Shown piece by piece: positions 46,933-56,226 of a stretch of DNA of 64,000 nucleotides. Origin of the DNA: Streptomyces filamentosus (GTDB lineage Bacteria; Actinomycetota; Actinomycetes; Streptomycetales; Streptomycetaceae); NCBI RefSeq assembly GCF_014654895.1, contig NZ_BNBE01000001.1:558001-622000 (forward strand), given 5' to 3'. The position numbers and the translations under genes are program-made. Positions within the stretch are counted from its first letter, which is position 1. Each line of letters begins with the position of its first letter. The notes under the pieces were generated by a model. It had not been told where the DNA came from and did no database searches. It was given only the letters and a program-made list of their open reading frames with translations.

Positions 46933-49869
46933 TCAGGGGCGCCGGACGGGGACGTTGACGTCGGCGACGTTGATGTGGCCCCAGCCGCCGTCGGCCTGGT
47001 CGACGACCTCGATGTAGATCCGGTCGCCGACGTGGGCGGAGAGGTCGAAGACGACTCGGCGGTACTGCTCGGTGCTCCGGCCGGTGGTCTTGGCCAGCAC
47101 CTTTCCGTCGCTGGCGCGGACGGCGGCCGCGTAGAGCCGGTCGGGGTCGTTGCCGCCGGACACGAGCAGGTCGATCACGCCGTCTCCGCCGAGGACCACG
47201 GTGGCGGAGCGCAGGACACCGGTGGCGCCGTCGCCGCCTCCGGCAGGGTTGAAGCCCCACAGGTGGTGGCCGGTCGGGTCGGCTTCGGTCTCGGCCTGGT
47301 AGAAGGGGCCGCCCCAGCCCCAGTCGGTGCGGGTGGTGACGTTGGCGTCGCTGAAGGTCGTGCCGGAGACGATGGTCCATCCGGTGAGGTCGCCGGTGGC
47401 GAAGTCGTGGTTGGGCAATGCGTCGACGTCTGCCGGGCGCGGCGGGTCGTACGCGGCGGGTGCGGCCGGGGTGTCGTAGGCGCCGTTCATGCGCCAGACG
47501 TCCAGGGACACGACGCGCGCCGACCCGCCGTCGGCGGCCAGCCGCAGGCCGGTGGCGTCCTCGCGGGTGGGATAGATACGGCTGGTGATGCTGTTGGTGC
47601 CGTTGACGTACGCCTCCAGCATCGAGCGGTCGAGCAGGACCCTCAGGGTGAGGCGTCCGCCGTCGAGTTCCACGCTGCCGCCGTGGACGCCCTTGCGGAC
47701 GTCCGGGTCGAGGCTGGAGCGGCCGCGGTCGATCAGGAAGCGGCGCTCGTCCGTGTCGTAGGTCAGCAGGGTCTCTTCGGTGCCGTCGGCGCAGGCCCGG
47801 ACCGCCAGGGTGATCGTCTGCGCGCCGCGCGGCTCGATGACGGCGTGGATGTCCAGCAGGTCGCCGGAGACAGCGGCGAGCCGCCGGTTCACTTCCGCCA
47901 CCGAGGTGTGCCGGACGCGGGCCAGTCGCGTGCCCCGCAGACCGGCGGCCTCGGCGATCGGCTCGACGCCGAGGGTGCCGTCCTGGCGCAGGGAGACGGA
48001 CACGGGCATGCCGGCGTTGTGCGCCCAGCCGGACTGGGCGTGCTGCTGCTCGGTACGGCGGTCCTGGGTGATGCTGAAGACCACGGACCGGCCGTCGGGG
48101 GTGACGAAGCCGGACGGGCCGGTGAAGTGCTCGCCGAAGTCGAACTCGCGGGGCTTTTCGTGGTCGGGGACGAAGCGGTGCTCGCGCTTGTCGAAGGTGC
48201 CGATCCAGTAGTACGTGTGCTTGACGGCGTTCGGGTTGAACCCCTCCCACCACGGACAGATCAGCAGGATGTGCTTGCCGGTGCGCCGGCCGCGGGGACC
48301 GGGGAGCGGAAGGAGCACCGGCAGCTCCCACACCTCACCGGGCTCGGGCACCTTGGCGAGGTCGTTCCAGTGCAGCGGGCCCCTGTAGGTCCACGGGCCC
48401 TCGGGCCGGCGTGCGGTGTAGAGGAGAGCGGTTCCGCCGTGCTTGCGGGTGACCTGGGCGCCGTCGTAGTCGACGATGCCGCTGCCGACGAGCTGGTACC
48501 AGAGGCCGTCCTCTTCCCAGACGAACGGGTCGCGGAAGTTCTCCGCCCACGCGGTTCCCGGACCGGCCGGCAGGTTCGCCGGGGCTTCGGTGACCGGCTC
48601 GGAGCGCATCGTCCAGGTGGGCAGGTCGGTGTCGCCGTCCGTCTGGTAGGTGGAGACGGCGATGCCGGTGCGCTGGCGGTAGGGCAGCCGGTCGTCGCCG
48701 CCGGTGAAGAAGAGGACCGGGCCGCGGTCGCCGTCGACGCAGGCGGATCCCGACCAGATGCCGTCAGGGCCGGCGGAGTCCGCGGCGGGGGCCAGGGCGA
48801 TGGGGAGGTCGCGCCAGTGGACCATGTCGGTGCTGACGGCGTGGCCCCAGTGGATCTGTCCCCAGAACGGTCCGAGCGGGTCGTGCTGGTAGAAGATGTG
48901 GTACTTGCCCTTGAAGTAGACCGGGGCGTGCGGCTCGTTCATCCAGTGCCAGGGCGGCAGCATGTGGAACTGGGGGCGGTGCCGGTCGCCGTCGAAACGG
49001 GACCGGTGGTGGGTCAGGTCCGGGCGAGGCACGCGGTGACCGGGCAGCGCGGCGATCTTCTCGGCGTGCTCGCGCTGCGCCGTCGCGTCGTCCAGGGCGC
49101 CGGGGCGGATGGCGAGGCTGTCCATCAGGCCCATGTACATGTTGGCGTGGAACTCGCCGTTGAGCAGGGTCGGACGGTTGTGCTTCCCGATGAGCAAGGG
49201 CTCACCCGGCGCGGGCTCGGGGGCCTTGTCGGGGGTGACGGTGGTACCGATCAGGCGGCCGTCGAGGTAGAGGCGCAGCTGGTGGGCGGCAGGATCGTAG
49301 GTGGCCGCGACGTGGCTCCACCGGCCCTTGGCGGCCGGCCGGCCCGGATCCCCCTTGACCTCGACCAGATCGGTGCCGAAGCCCAGCTGGAAGACGATCT
49401 GCCCGAAACGCCGCAGGCCGAGCAGGAAGCCCGTCCTCGCACCCGGGTCGTGCTGGTTGACCAACGCCTGGGGCTTGCCGTCGATGCCGTGCTCGTAGGC
49501 GTAGGGGGCGATCCATACGTCGATGGTCATGCCTCCGGCGAGGTGGAGCTTGCCGGGTCCTTCGGCGGTCACGTAGGTCGAGTAGCCGTCGAAGTACAGG
49601 GCCCGGCCTTGCACGCCACGGCGGCGTACGGGGTCGCTGTCGGGCTTGTACCGGGCGTCGTTGAAGACGTAGTCCACCGGGGCGGCCGATCCGGAGACCG
49701 CCTCGCGGGCGACCGCGCCGGACCGTTCGTCGAAGTCCCAGCGGGCGGTGGGCTTTTGGGGACCTTCGGGCCGGCCGCCGGTGGCGGCGAAAGCGGGTGC
49801 GAACGAGAGCGGCACGACGGCACCGCCGACGGCGGCGGATACGACCCTGAGGGCGGTTCTTCTCCTCAT
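46933..49869 (-). CDS. Secreted multidomain GH32 fructanase with C-terminal carbohydrate-binding-like domain
   Basis: A 978-residue exoenzyme with a short signal (MRRRTALRVVSAAVGGAVVPLSFAPAFA begins with Arg4-type basic residues; shown here in part). A LamG-like domain spans about 40-280, then GH32 with Glu312 in HWMNEPHAP, Asp447 in FRDPFVW and Glu515 in VWELP, a beta-sandwich, and one NHDFATGDLTGW domain at the C-terminus. This is the same domain that is duplicated at the N-terminus of its neighbour, so the domain order is swapped. AGGAGG precedes the ATG at 49869. An operator-like sequence shared with the lacI promoter lies 43 bases upstream. It probably degrades fructan. Confidence 0.88.
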   Translation of the reverse strand: MRRRTALRVVSAAVGGAVVPLSFAPAFAATGGRPEGPQKPTARWDFDERSGAVAREAVSGSAAPVDYVFNDARYKPDSDPVRRRGVQGRALYFDGYSTYVTAEGPGKLHLAGGMTIDVWIAPYAYEHGIDGKPQALVNQHDPGARTGFLLGLRRFGQIVFQLGFGTDLVEVKGDPGRPAAKGRWSHVAATYDPAAHQLRLYLDGRLIGTTVTPDKAPEPAPGEPLLIGKHNRPTLLNGEFHANMYMGLMDSLAIRPGALDDATAQREHAEKIAALPGHRVPRPDLTHHRSRFDGDRHRPQFHMLPPWHWMNEPHAPVYFKGKYHIFYQHDPLGPFWGQIHWGHAVSTDMVHWRDLPIALAPAADSAGPDGIWSGSACVDGDRGPVLFFTGGDDRLPYRQRTGIAVSTYQTDGDTDLPTWTMRSEPVTEAPANLPAGPGTAWAENFRDPFVWEEDGLWYQLVGSGIVDYDGAQVTRKHGGTALLYTARRPEGPWTYRGPLHWNDLAKVPEPGEVWELPVLLPLPGPRGRRTGKHILLICPWWEGFNPNAVKHTYYWIGTFDKREHRFVPDHEKPREFDFGEHFTGPSGFVTPDGRSVVFSITQDRRTEQQHAQSGWAHNAGMPVSVSLRQDGTLGVEPIAEAAGLRGTRLARVRHTSVAEVNRRLAAVSGDLLDIHAVIEPRGAQTITLAVRACADGTEETLLTYDTDERRFLIDRGRSSLDPDVRKGVHGGSVELDGGRLTLRVLLDRSMLEAYVNGTNSITSRIYPTREDATGLRLAADGGSARVVSLDVWRMNGAYDTPAAPAAYDPPRPADVDALPNHDFATGDLTGWTIVSGTTFSDANVTTRTDWGWGGPFYQAETEADPTGHHLWGFNPAGGGDGATGVLRSATVVLGGDGVIDLLVSGGNDPDRLYAAAVRASDGKVLAKTTGRSTEQYRRVVFDLSAHVGDRIYIEVVDQADGGWGHINVADVNVPVRRP

Positions 49870-49911
49870 GCTGCCTCCTGGGCTGCGTGACAGACGGCGA
49901 CCTGACGGCCT

Positions 49912-49928
49912 GCCAATTCGATTTAGGT
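49912..49928 (-). promoter_or_regulatory. LacI-type operator candidate upstream of the secreted GH32 genes
   Basis: GCCAATTCGATTTAGGT shares AAT-Y-CGATTTAG with the site at 50103-50119. It lies 43 bases before the GH32 ATG. The 269-base divergent region 49870-50138 holds no gene; it also has a GCTAATGC/GCTAACGC pair near 49960-49980. Confidence 0.55.
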
Positions 49929-50102
49929 GATGGGTCGGCATGGTTCGGGCGCCGTCGCCGCTAATGCAAGAGCTAACGCATACGAATCTCAGCTTCGCGC
50001 TACCCAGAGATGTGCAAATCGGTACAGAAAGTCACCGTTACGCAGGCGAGATGTCCGGGGTGTTGACAGCGCATGACGAGTGAAGCAATCTCATCGCATC
50101 TT

Positions 50103-50119
50103 GCTAATCCGATTTAGCC
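50103..50119 (+). promoter_or_regulatory. LacI-type operator candidate upstream of the regulator gene
   Basis: GCTAATCCGATTTAGCC contains GCTAA/TTAGC arms around a CG centre, the usual form of LacI-family sites. It lies 19 bases before the start of the lacI-type gene, suggesting autoregulation. Confidence 0.6.
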
Positions 50120-50138
50120 GAGCGGAGCTGATCCACCG

Positions 50139-51173
50139 ATGTCCGAACGCCGCGTGACCATGGCCGACGTCGCCCGCGAGGCGGGCGTATCGCCGACGAC
50201 CGCGTCGTTCGCTCTGTCCGGCCGTACCGACATGCGCATCTCCGACGCCTCCCGGGAACGGGTCCTGGAAGCGGCCAGGCAGCTGGGCTACCGCCCGAAC
50301 GTCACCGCGCGCAGCCTGCGGACGAAGTCCACACAGACCATCGGGTTCGTCTCGGACCGGATCACCACCACCCCGTTCGCCGGCGACGTCATCCGCGGCG
50401 CCATGGAGGCCGCCCGCGAGCGGGACAACCTGCTGTTCATCACCGAGGCGGGCGGCGACCGCGCCGCCGAGTCCTCGCTGGTCCACGCGCTGCTGGACCG
50501 CCAGGTGGACGCGGTGATCTACGCGACGATGTTCACCCGGTACGTCACTCCGCCCAAGGAGCTGTTCGGCCGCCGCGTGGTGCTGCTGAACTGTCTGGCC
50601 CCCGGCTTCGACGCCCCCTCCGTCATCCCGGACGAGCTGGAGGCCGGCCGGGACGCGGCACGCGCCCTGCTCGCGGCCGGCCACACCCAGGGCATCTGGG
50701 CGATCGGCGGCCACCAGGCCGTCCCGGCCACGCCCGAGGGGATCATCGCCGGCAACGAACGCATGCGCGGCCTGGAGGAAGTGCTGCGCGAGGGCGGCGC
50801 CCGCCTGGACGGCGTCATCGAATGCGACTGGGACACGCTGGACGGCTACCGGGAGGTGTCCGCCCTGCTGGCGGCCGGGACCCGCCCCCGGGCGCTGGTG
50901 TGCCTGGCCGACAGGGTGTCCTTCGGCGCCTACCAGGCGCTCGCCGAGGCGGGGCTGTCGGTGCCCGAAGACGTGTCGGTGATCTCGTTCGACGACCAGG
51001 ACATCGCCTCCGTGCTGCGGCCCGCGCTCACCACGCTGAAGCTGCCGCACTACCAGCTCGGACGCCTGGCCGTGGAGCTCATCCTGCGCGGAGGGCCCCT
51101 CGACCCGATCGTCCACCGGGTCCCCATGCCGCTGCGGGAGCGTTCCTCCCTCGGCGCCCCAGCCGGGAACTAG
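50139..51173 (+). CDS. LacI family transcriptional regulator of the fructan locus
   Basis: A 344-residue regulator. The helix-turn-helix VTMADVAREAGVSPTTASFALSG is at residues 6-28 and the hinge helix RPNVTARSLRTKST near 52-65. The periplasmic-binding-protein-like effector domain follows (TIGFVSDRITTTPFAGDVIRGAMEAA, VSVISFDDQDIASVLRPALTT). It is divergent from the secreted GH32 genes and upstream of the transporter, intracellular GH32 and kinase genes, so it very likely controls all of them. The effector may be a fructo-oligosaccharide or sucrose; unproven. Confidence 0.92.
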   Translation: MSERRVTMADVAREAGVSPTTASFALSGRTDMRISDASRERVLEAARQLGYRPNVTARSLRTKSTQTIGFVSDRITTTPFAGDVIRGAMEAARERDNLLFITEAGGDRAAESSLVHALLDRQVDAVIYATMFTRYVTPPKELFGRRVVLLNCLAPGFDAPSVIPDELEAGRDAARALLAAGHTQGIWAIGGHQAVPATPEGIIAGNERMRGLEEVLREGGARLDGVIECDWDTLDGYREVSALLAAGTRPRALVCLADRVSFGAYQALAEAGLSVPEDVSVISFDDQDIASVLRPALTTLKLPHYQLGRLAVELILRGGPLDPIVHRVPMPLRERSSLGAPAGN

Positions 51174-51190
51174 GCCGGCGACAAAAGACA

Positions 51191-51237
51191 GCCGTCCCGC
51201 CACCCGCTCCGAGAGTCCGGAGTGGGCGCGGGACGGC
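51191..51237 (+). terminator. Hairpin cluster between the regulator and the binding-protein gene
   Basis: GCCGTCCCGC (51191-51200) pairs with GCGGGACGGC (51228-51237), and the inner bases pair as well. Two further small hairpins follow before the next gene (GCGACC..GGTCGC and GGCGGGTC..GACCCGCC). Confidence 0.6.
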
Positions 51238-51316
51238 CACCAAGAACAGCGACCGACGCAACCGGTCGCCAAGGGCGGGTCCTGCAAGACCCGCCTCCGT
51301 GAGATGGAGGAACCTC

Positions 51317-52621
51317 GTGGTGTTCAGAACAAGGCGCCTCGCTGCTGCGAGTGTAGCCGCCGCGGCGGCAACCGCGCTCGTCGCCGGATGCGCGTCCGGC
51401 AGTGGCGGGAGCTCGTCCGGGGCCAGCGGTGACACGCTGACCCTGTGGACGCACAACGCCGGCAACTCGGCCGAGCTCGACGTCGTCAAGAAGATCATCA
51501 AGGACTTCAACGGCTCCCAGAGCAAGTACAAGGTCGAGCTGCAGTCGTTCCCGCAGACCGACTACAACAACTCCGTCGTCGCCGCCGCCTCGGCCCGCAA
51601 GCTGCCCTGCCTGCTCGACGTCGACGGTCCCAACGTGGCGAACTGGGCCTGGGGCGGCTACCTGGCCCCCATCGACGTCACCGGCAGCCAGGTGCCGGTC
51701 GAGGACCAGCTCGACAGCACCGTCGGAACCTACAACGACAAGCTGTACTCCTTCGGGCACTACGACGTCTCCCTGGCCTTCTTCGCCCGCAAGTCCGTCC
51801 TCAACGAGCACGGCATCCGTATCCCCACCATGGACAAGCCCTGGACCAAGGACGAGTTCGACGCCGCCCTGGCCAAGCTGAAGAAGAGCGGCAAGTTCAC
51901 CTACCCGCTGGAGATGGGCACCGGCGGCAGCGGCGAGTGGTGGCCCTACGCCTACTCCCCGCAGCTGCAGAGCTTCGGCGGTGACCTGATCGACCGCAAC
52001 GGCTACAAGACCGCCACCGGCACCCTCGACGGCAAGGAGTCCGTGGAGTGGGGCGACTGGTTCCAGTCGCTGGTGACCAAGGGCTACATGGCCAAGAAGT
52101 CCGGCGCCGACCCCAACAAGGACTTCCTCGCCGGCAAGAGCGCCATCCAGTGGGACGGCAGCTGGAACGCCACCAAGAACGCCGAGAAGCTCGGTGACGA
52201 CCTGGCGATCATCCCGCCGGTCGACTTCGGCAAGGGCCCGAAGATCGGCGGCGCCTCCTGGCAGTGGGCCATGAGCTCCACCTGCTCCAACAAGGAGGGC
52301 GCGCAGGAGTGGCTGAAGTTCTCCCGCCAGACCAAGTACTTCGTCGATTACGCCAAGGCGACCAGCACCATCCCCGCCACCAACGAGGCCGCCACACAGG
52401 TCGAGGACTACCAGCCCGGCGGCAGGTTCGCGGTGCTCGTCCAGTTCGCGCAGAAGTACGCGACGCTGCGACCGGTCACCCCGGCCTACCCCTACATCTC
52501 CACCGAGTTCCAGAAGGCGGCGCAGGACATCCTGGCCGGCGCCGACCCCAAGAACGCCCTCGGCCAGGCCGCGAAGAACATCGACAACAACCTGAAGACG
52601 AACAACAACTACTCAGGCTGA
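51317..52621 (+). CDS. Sugar ABC transporter substrate-binding lipoprotein
   Basis: A 434-residue extracytoplasmic binding protein. Lipobox LVAGC follows a basic RTRRL n-region, then DTLTLWTHNAGNSAELDVVKKIIKDFN and a family-1 extracellular solute-binding fold. Most likely it binds fructose, sucrose or fructo-oligosaccharides released by the secreted GH32 enzymes. The GTG at 51317 was chosen because TGGAGG sits six bases before it. It heads the import operon; a hairpin separates it from the permeases. Confidence 0.9.
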   Translation: MVFRTRRLAAASVAAAAATALVAGCASGSGGSSSGASGDTLTLWTHNAGNSAELDVVKKIIKDFNGSQSKYKVELQSFPQTDYNNSVVAAASARKLPCLLDVDGPNVANWAWGGYLAPIDVTGSQVPVEDQLDSTVGTYNDKLYSFGHYDVSLAFFARKSVLNEHGIRIPTMDKPWTKDEFDAALAKLKKSGKFTYPLEMGTGGSGEWWPYAYSPQLQSFGGDLIDRNGYKTATGTLDGKESVEWGDWFQSLVTKGYMAKKSGADPNKDFLAGKSAIQWDGSWNATKNAEKLGDDLAIIPPVDFGKGPKIGGASWQWAMSSTCSNKEGAQEWLKFSRQTKYFVDYAKATSTIPATNEAATQVEDYQPGGRFAVLVQFAQKYATLRPVTPAYPYISTEFQKAAQDILAGADPKNALGQAAKNIDNNLKTNNNYSG

Positions 52622-52639
52622 CCCGCCCCGCCCCGCCCC

Positions 52640-52680
52640 GGTCCGGTTCGGGCCCCCGACCACCCAGCCCGAACCGGACC
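52640..52680 (+). terminator. Attenuator-like hairpin after the binding-protein gene
   Basis: Perfect 14-base arms (52640-52653 and 52667-52680) with a 13-base loop between the binding-protein gene and the first permease gene. Confidence 0.7.
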
Positions 52681-52697
52681 GGCTCCCTGGAGATACC

Positions 52698-53633
52698 GTG
52701 ACCACCAAGACCGCAGCCCCCCAGCGGCTGCGTCCGGTCCGGCGAACCCGCACGAACAACGCCCGTCGCCGTGAGAGCCTCACCGCCCTCGGCATGGCCA
52801 CCCCGGCCGTCGTGCTGCTGATCGTCTTCCTCGTCGTACCGGTCGCCCTCGCCTTCGCCCTGGCCTTCACCGACGCGAGACTCATCTCGCCCACCCCGGC
52901 CCGCTTCGTGGGCCTGAGGAACTTCACCCAGCTCTTCACCGACCCGGTCTTCTACAAGTCCCTGCGCAACACGATCTACTTCGCCGTGGTCGTCGTCCCG
53001 CTCCAGGCCGGCCTCGCCCTCGTCCTGGCACTGCTGGTCAACGCCAAGGTGCGGGGCATCAACTTCTTCCGGACCGTCTACTTCCTGCCCGTCGTCACCT
53101 CGATGGTCGTGGTGTCCCTCCTGTGGACCTTCCTCTACCGGCAGGACGGCCTGGTCAACAACATCATCTCGACCCTGACCCTCGGCCACTTCCAGGGCCC
53201 GGACTGGCTGGGCGACCCGGCCACCGCGATGCCCGCCATCATCCTGATGTCGGTGTGGCAGGGCGTCGGCTTCCACATGATCATCTGGCTGGCCGGTCTG
53301 CAGACCATCCCCGCCGAACTGTACGAGGCCGCCGAACTCGACGGAGCCACCACCTGGCAGCGTTTCCGCCACGTCACCTGGCCCGGGCTGCGCTCCACGC
53401 GCACCTTCGTGCTCGTCACCATCACGATCGCGGCGTTCAGCCTCTTCACCCAGATCAGGGTGATGACGCAGGGCGGCCCGCTCGACTCCACCACCACCGT
53501 CGTCTTCCAGGCGGTGCGCACCGGCTATGACCAGCAGCAGACCGCCTACGCGGCGGCCATCTCGCTGATCTTCTTCGTACTCGTCCTGACCGTGTCGCTC
53601 GTCCAGCGGTTCCTGACCCGGGAGAAGGACTGA
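52698..53633 (+). CDS. Sugar ABC transporter permease (MalF type)
   Basis: A 311-residue permease with six helices and the EAA loop YEAAELDGATTWQRFRHVTWP. A 30-residue basic N-terminal arm precedes the first helix (ALGMATPAVVLLIVFLVVPVALAF). The GTG start follows GGAG. It pairs with the next gene, which begins two bases after its stop. There is no ATPase gene nearby, so MsiK probably energises the pair. Confidence 0.9.
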   Translation: MTTKTAAPQRLRPVRRTRTNNARRRESLTALGMATPAVVLLIVFLVVPVALAFALAFTDARLISPTPARFVGLRNFTQLFTDPVFYKSLRNTIYFAVVVVPLQAGLALVLALLVNAKVRGINFFRTVYFLPVVTSMVVVSLLWTFLYRQDGLVNNIISTLTLGHFQGPDWLGDPATAMPAIILMSVWQGVGFHMIIWLAGLQTIPAELYEAAELDGATTWQRFRHVTWPGLRSTRTFVLVTITIAAFSLFTQIRVMTQGGPLDSTTTVVFQAVRTGYDQQQTAYAAAISLIFFVLVLTVSLVQRFLTREKD

Positions 53634-53634
53634 C

Positions 53635-54507
53635 ATGACCTCCCTCCTCAAGCGACTCGGCGGTCATGCCGGACGCATCGTCCTGGCCCTGGTCTTCGCA
53701 CTCCCGCTCGTCTTCATGCTGGTCTCGTCGTTCAAGACGGACGACCAGATCTTCGGCGACCTGGGCTCGGTGAGCGCCTTCCTCCCGGTCGGCGCCCTGT
53801 CGCTGGACAACTACACGGCCATGTTCGACCGGGTCCCCGCGGCACGGTTCCTGCTGAACTCCGTGCTGATCTCATCGATCACCGTGGTCCTCGGCATCAT
53901 CGTCAACAGCCTGGCCGCCTTCGCGCTCGCCCGGATGCGGTGGTCAGGCCGCAAGGTCGTCCTGACCACGGTCATCGCCACCCTCATCGTGCCGTTCGAG
54001 ACGTTCGCGCTGCCGCTGGTGTGGTGGGTCAACCAGCTGCCGCTCCTGCGCGTGAACGGCTTCCAGCTGGAGTGGACCACCGGCTGGATGGACACCTATC
54101 AGGTGCAGATCCTGCCGTTCGTCGCCAACGCCTTCTCGATCTTCTTCTTCCACCAGTTCTTCCAGAGCATCCCCAAGGAACTCGACGAAGCGGCGATCAT
54201 GGACGGCGCCGGCTGGTTCACCATCTACCGCCGCATCGTGATGCCGCTGTCCGGCCCCGCCGTCGCCACCGTCGCCATCCTCACCTTCCTGCCGGCCTGG
54301 AACTCCTACCTGTGGCCGCTGATGGTCGTCCAGAGCGAGGAACTGCGCCCGGTGATGGTCGGCATCTCCTACTTCTTCCAGCTCAACGTGGGCTGGGGCC
54401 AGATCATGGCCTACTCCTCCATGATCACCGTGCCGATCCTCGCCCTGTTCGTGGCGTTCCAGCGGTCGTTCGTCAACAGCATCGCCTCCACCGGCGTCAA
54501 GGGCTGA
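53635..54507 (+). CDS. Sugar ABC transporter permease (MalG type)
   Basis: A 290-residue permease with six helices and the EAA loop LDEAAIMDGAGWFTIYRRIVMPL. The N-terminal segment VFALPLVFMLVSSFKTDDQIFG is typical of MalG-type proteins. The ATG begins one base after the upstream TGA. It forms the heterodimeric channel with the preceding permease. Confidence 0.9.
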   Translation: MTSLLKRLGGHAGRIVLALVFALPLVFMLVSSFKTDDQIFGDLGSVSAFLPVGALSLDNYTAMFDRVPAARFLLNSVLISSITVVLGIIVNSLAAFALARMRWSGRKVVLTTVIATLIVPFETFALPLVWWVNQLPLLRVNGFQLEWTTGWMDTYQVQILPFVANAFSIFFFHQFFQSIPKELDEAAIMDGAGWFTIYRRIVMPLSGPAVATVAILTFLPAWNSYLWPLMVVQSEELRPVMVGISYFFQLNVGWGQIMAYSSMITVPILALFVAFQRSFVNSIASTGVKG

Positions 54508-54583
54508 CCCCGCACCCGCGCTGTTGGATCCGCCCCGTCCTCATGACTTCCGTGTGCCTCGCACGCCCTGAGAAAGGCCCCGT

Positions 54584-56050
54584 GTGTCCACGTCGCCTGC
54601 CGACCCCCACCTGCCCGCCGTCCATCTGCGACCGCCCCGCAACTGGATCAACGACCCCAACGGCCTGGTCTTCCACGACGGCTACTACCACGTCTTCTTC
54701 CAGTACAACCCGCACGGCCCCCAGCACGCGAACATGCACTGGGGCCACTACCGCAGCCCCGACCTGATCACCTGGGAACCCCTCCCCGTCGCCCTCACCC
54801 CCACCCCCGGCGGATACGACGCCGACGGCTGCTATTCCGGCAATGCCATCTCCACCGGCGACCGCATGGTGGCCTTCTACTCCGCCCACCGCAACGACCG
54901 CTGGTGGCAGCCGGTCACCACCGCCGAGTCCCACGACAACGGCCACACCTGGACCAAACGCCCTGACCTGCTCATCCCCGAACCTCCCGCCGGCACCACC
55001 ATGTACCGCGACCCCTACGTCTGGCGGCAGAACGAACGCTGGCGGATGCTGGTCGGCTCCGCCCTCGACGACGGCAGCGCCGCGGCGCTGTTGTACGAGT
55101 CCGAGGACCTGGAGCACTGGACGTACCGCGGCCCCTTCCACACCAGCGACACCGCTGCTGCTGCGGGCCCGATCGGCTGGGAGTGCCCCCAGTACGCCAC
55201 CTTCGGCGACCGAAGCGCCCTGATCCTCAGTGACTGGACCCCCCAGGGCGGCCCCAGCCACACCACCGTCGTCACCGGCCGGGAGAAGGACGGCCGCTTC
55301 GAAGCGGCCTCGGTCCCCGTGCCGCTGGACCACGGTCCCGACTTCTACGCCCCCGCCCTGCTGAAGGCACCCGGAGAAGACCGCTGGCTGATGTGGGGCT
55401 GGGCCTGGGAGGCCCGGGACGACGCCTGGGCACACGAATCCGGCTGGGCAGGCGTCCTCACGCTCCCCCGAGAGGTCAGCCTCACCGCCGACGGCACGGT
55501 CGCCCAGCGCCCCGCCCGCGAGCTGCTGGCCCTGCGCGGCCCGCGCGTCCTGCACGGCACCGGCCACGTCACACGGACCGAGCCGGCCGAACTCGGCAGG
55601 ATCGGCCACACTTTCGACCTCACGGCCGCCCTGACACCGGACACCACCGGTACCAGCGGGCTGCGCCTGATCACCTCCGCCGACGGCTCCGAGTACCTCG
55701 ACATCACCCTCGACCCCACGGCAGGCCGCCTCATCGTCGACCGCACCCGCGCCTCGACGGATGCGCGGGCACGGGGAGGCGTATACACCGCGCCCTGCCC
55801 GGCCGCGGCACGCCCCAACACCCCCGTCGAGCTCCGCGTGATCGTGGACCGCTCGATAGCCGAGGTCTACCTGGCCGACGAACAGGTCCTCACCCTGCGG
55901 TTCTACCCGTCCACCGACGGACCGTGGCGGCTGCAGGCCCGTACGACAGGGGCAGGACGCGGCGAGTTCGCCGTCGCGGCATGGAACCTGATCGCAGCAG
56001 ACCTCCCCCGAGAAGCCCAACTGGCGGGCCGGGGAACGCAGGGCGCTTGA
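54584..56050 (+). CDS. Intracellular GH32 beta-fructosidase (sucrose/fructo-oligosaccharide hydrolase)
   Basis: A 488-residue enzyme without a signal peptide. It has canonical GH32 motifs: nucleophile Asp24 in NWINDPNG, transition-state Asp143 in YRDPYVW and acid/base Glu200 in WECPQY, followed by the C-terminal beta-sandwich (VDRSIAEVYL). It should split imported sucrose or short fructans into fructose and the remaining sugar. It is in the operon between the permeases and the fructokinase. The overlapping GTGs at 54582 and 54584 differ in frame; only 54584 fits. Confidence 0.92.
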   Translation: MSTSPADPHLPAVHLRPPRNWINDPNGLVFHDGYYHVFFQYNPHGPQHANMHWGHYRSPDLITWEPLPVALTPTPGGYDADGCYSGNAISTGDRMVAFYSAHRNDRWWQPVTTAESHDNGHTWTKRPDLLIPEPPAGTTMYRDPYVWRQNERWRMLVGSALDDGSAAALLYESEDLEHWTYRGPFHTSDTAAAAGPIGWECPQYATFGDRSALILSDWTPQGGPSHTTVVTGREKDGRFEAASVPVPLDHGPDFYAPALLKAPGEDRWLMWGWAWEARDDAWAHESGWAGVLTLPREVSLTADGTVAQRPARELLALRGPRVLHGTGHVTRTEPAELGRIGHTFDLTAALTPDTTGTSGLRLITSADGSEYLDITLDPTAGRLIVDRTRASTDARARGGVYTAPCPAAARPNTPVELRVIVDRSIAEVYLADEQVLTLRFYPSTDGPWRLQARTTGAGRGEFAVAAWNLIAADLPREAQLAGRGTQGA

Positions 56051-56226
56051 TTCCCCGGCCACACGAGCCCTGAAGGCCGGCCTGCCGCACGGAAAGGCCA
56101 CGCACTTTCCGCACCGTGCGCGGCAGACATGTCCACCGCAGCCCCCACGCCCTTACGGCGCCCTCGGCTGCTTTCCGCGGCGCGGGGCGACAGCCCCGCG
56201 TCCTACCTGAGAGGCAGAAAGTCACC

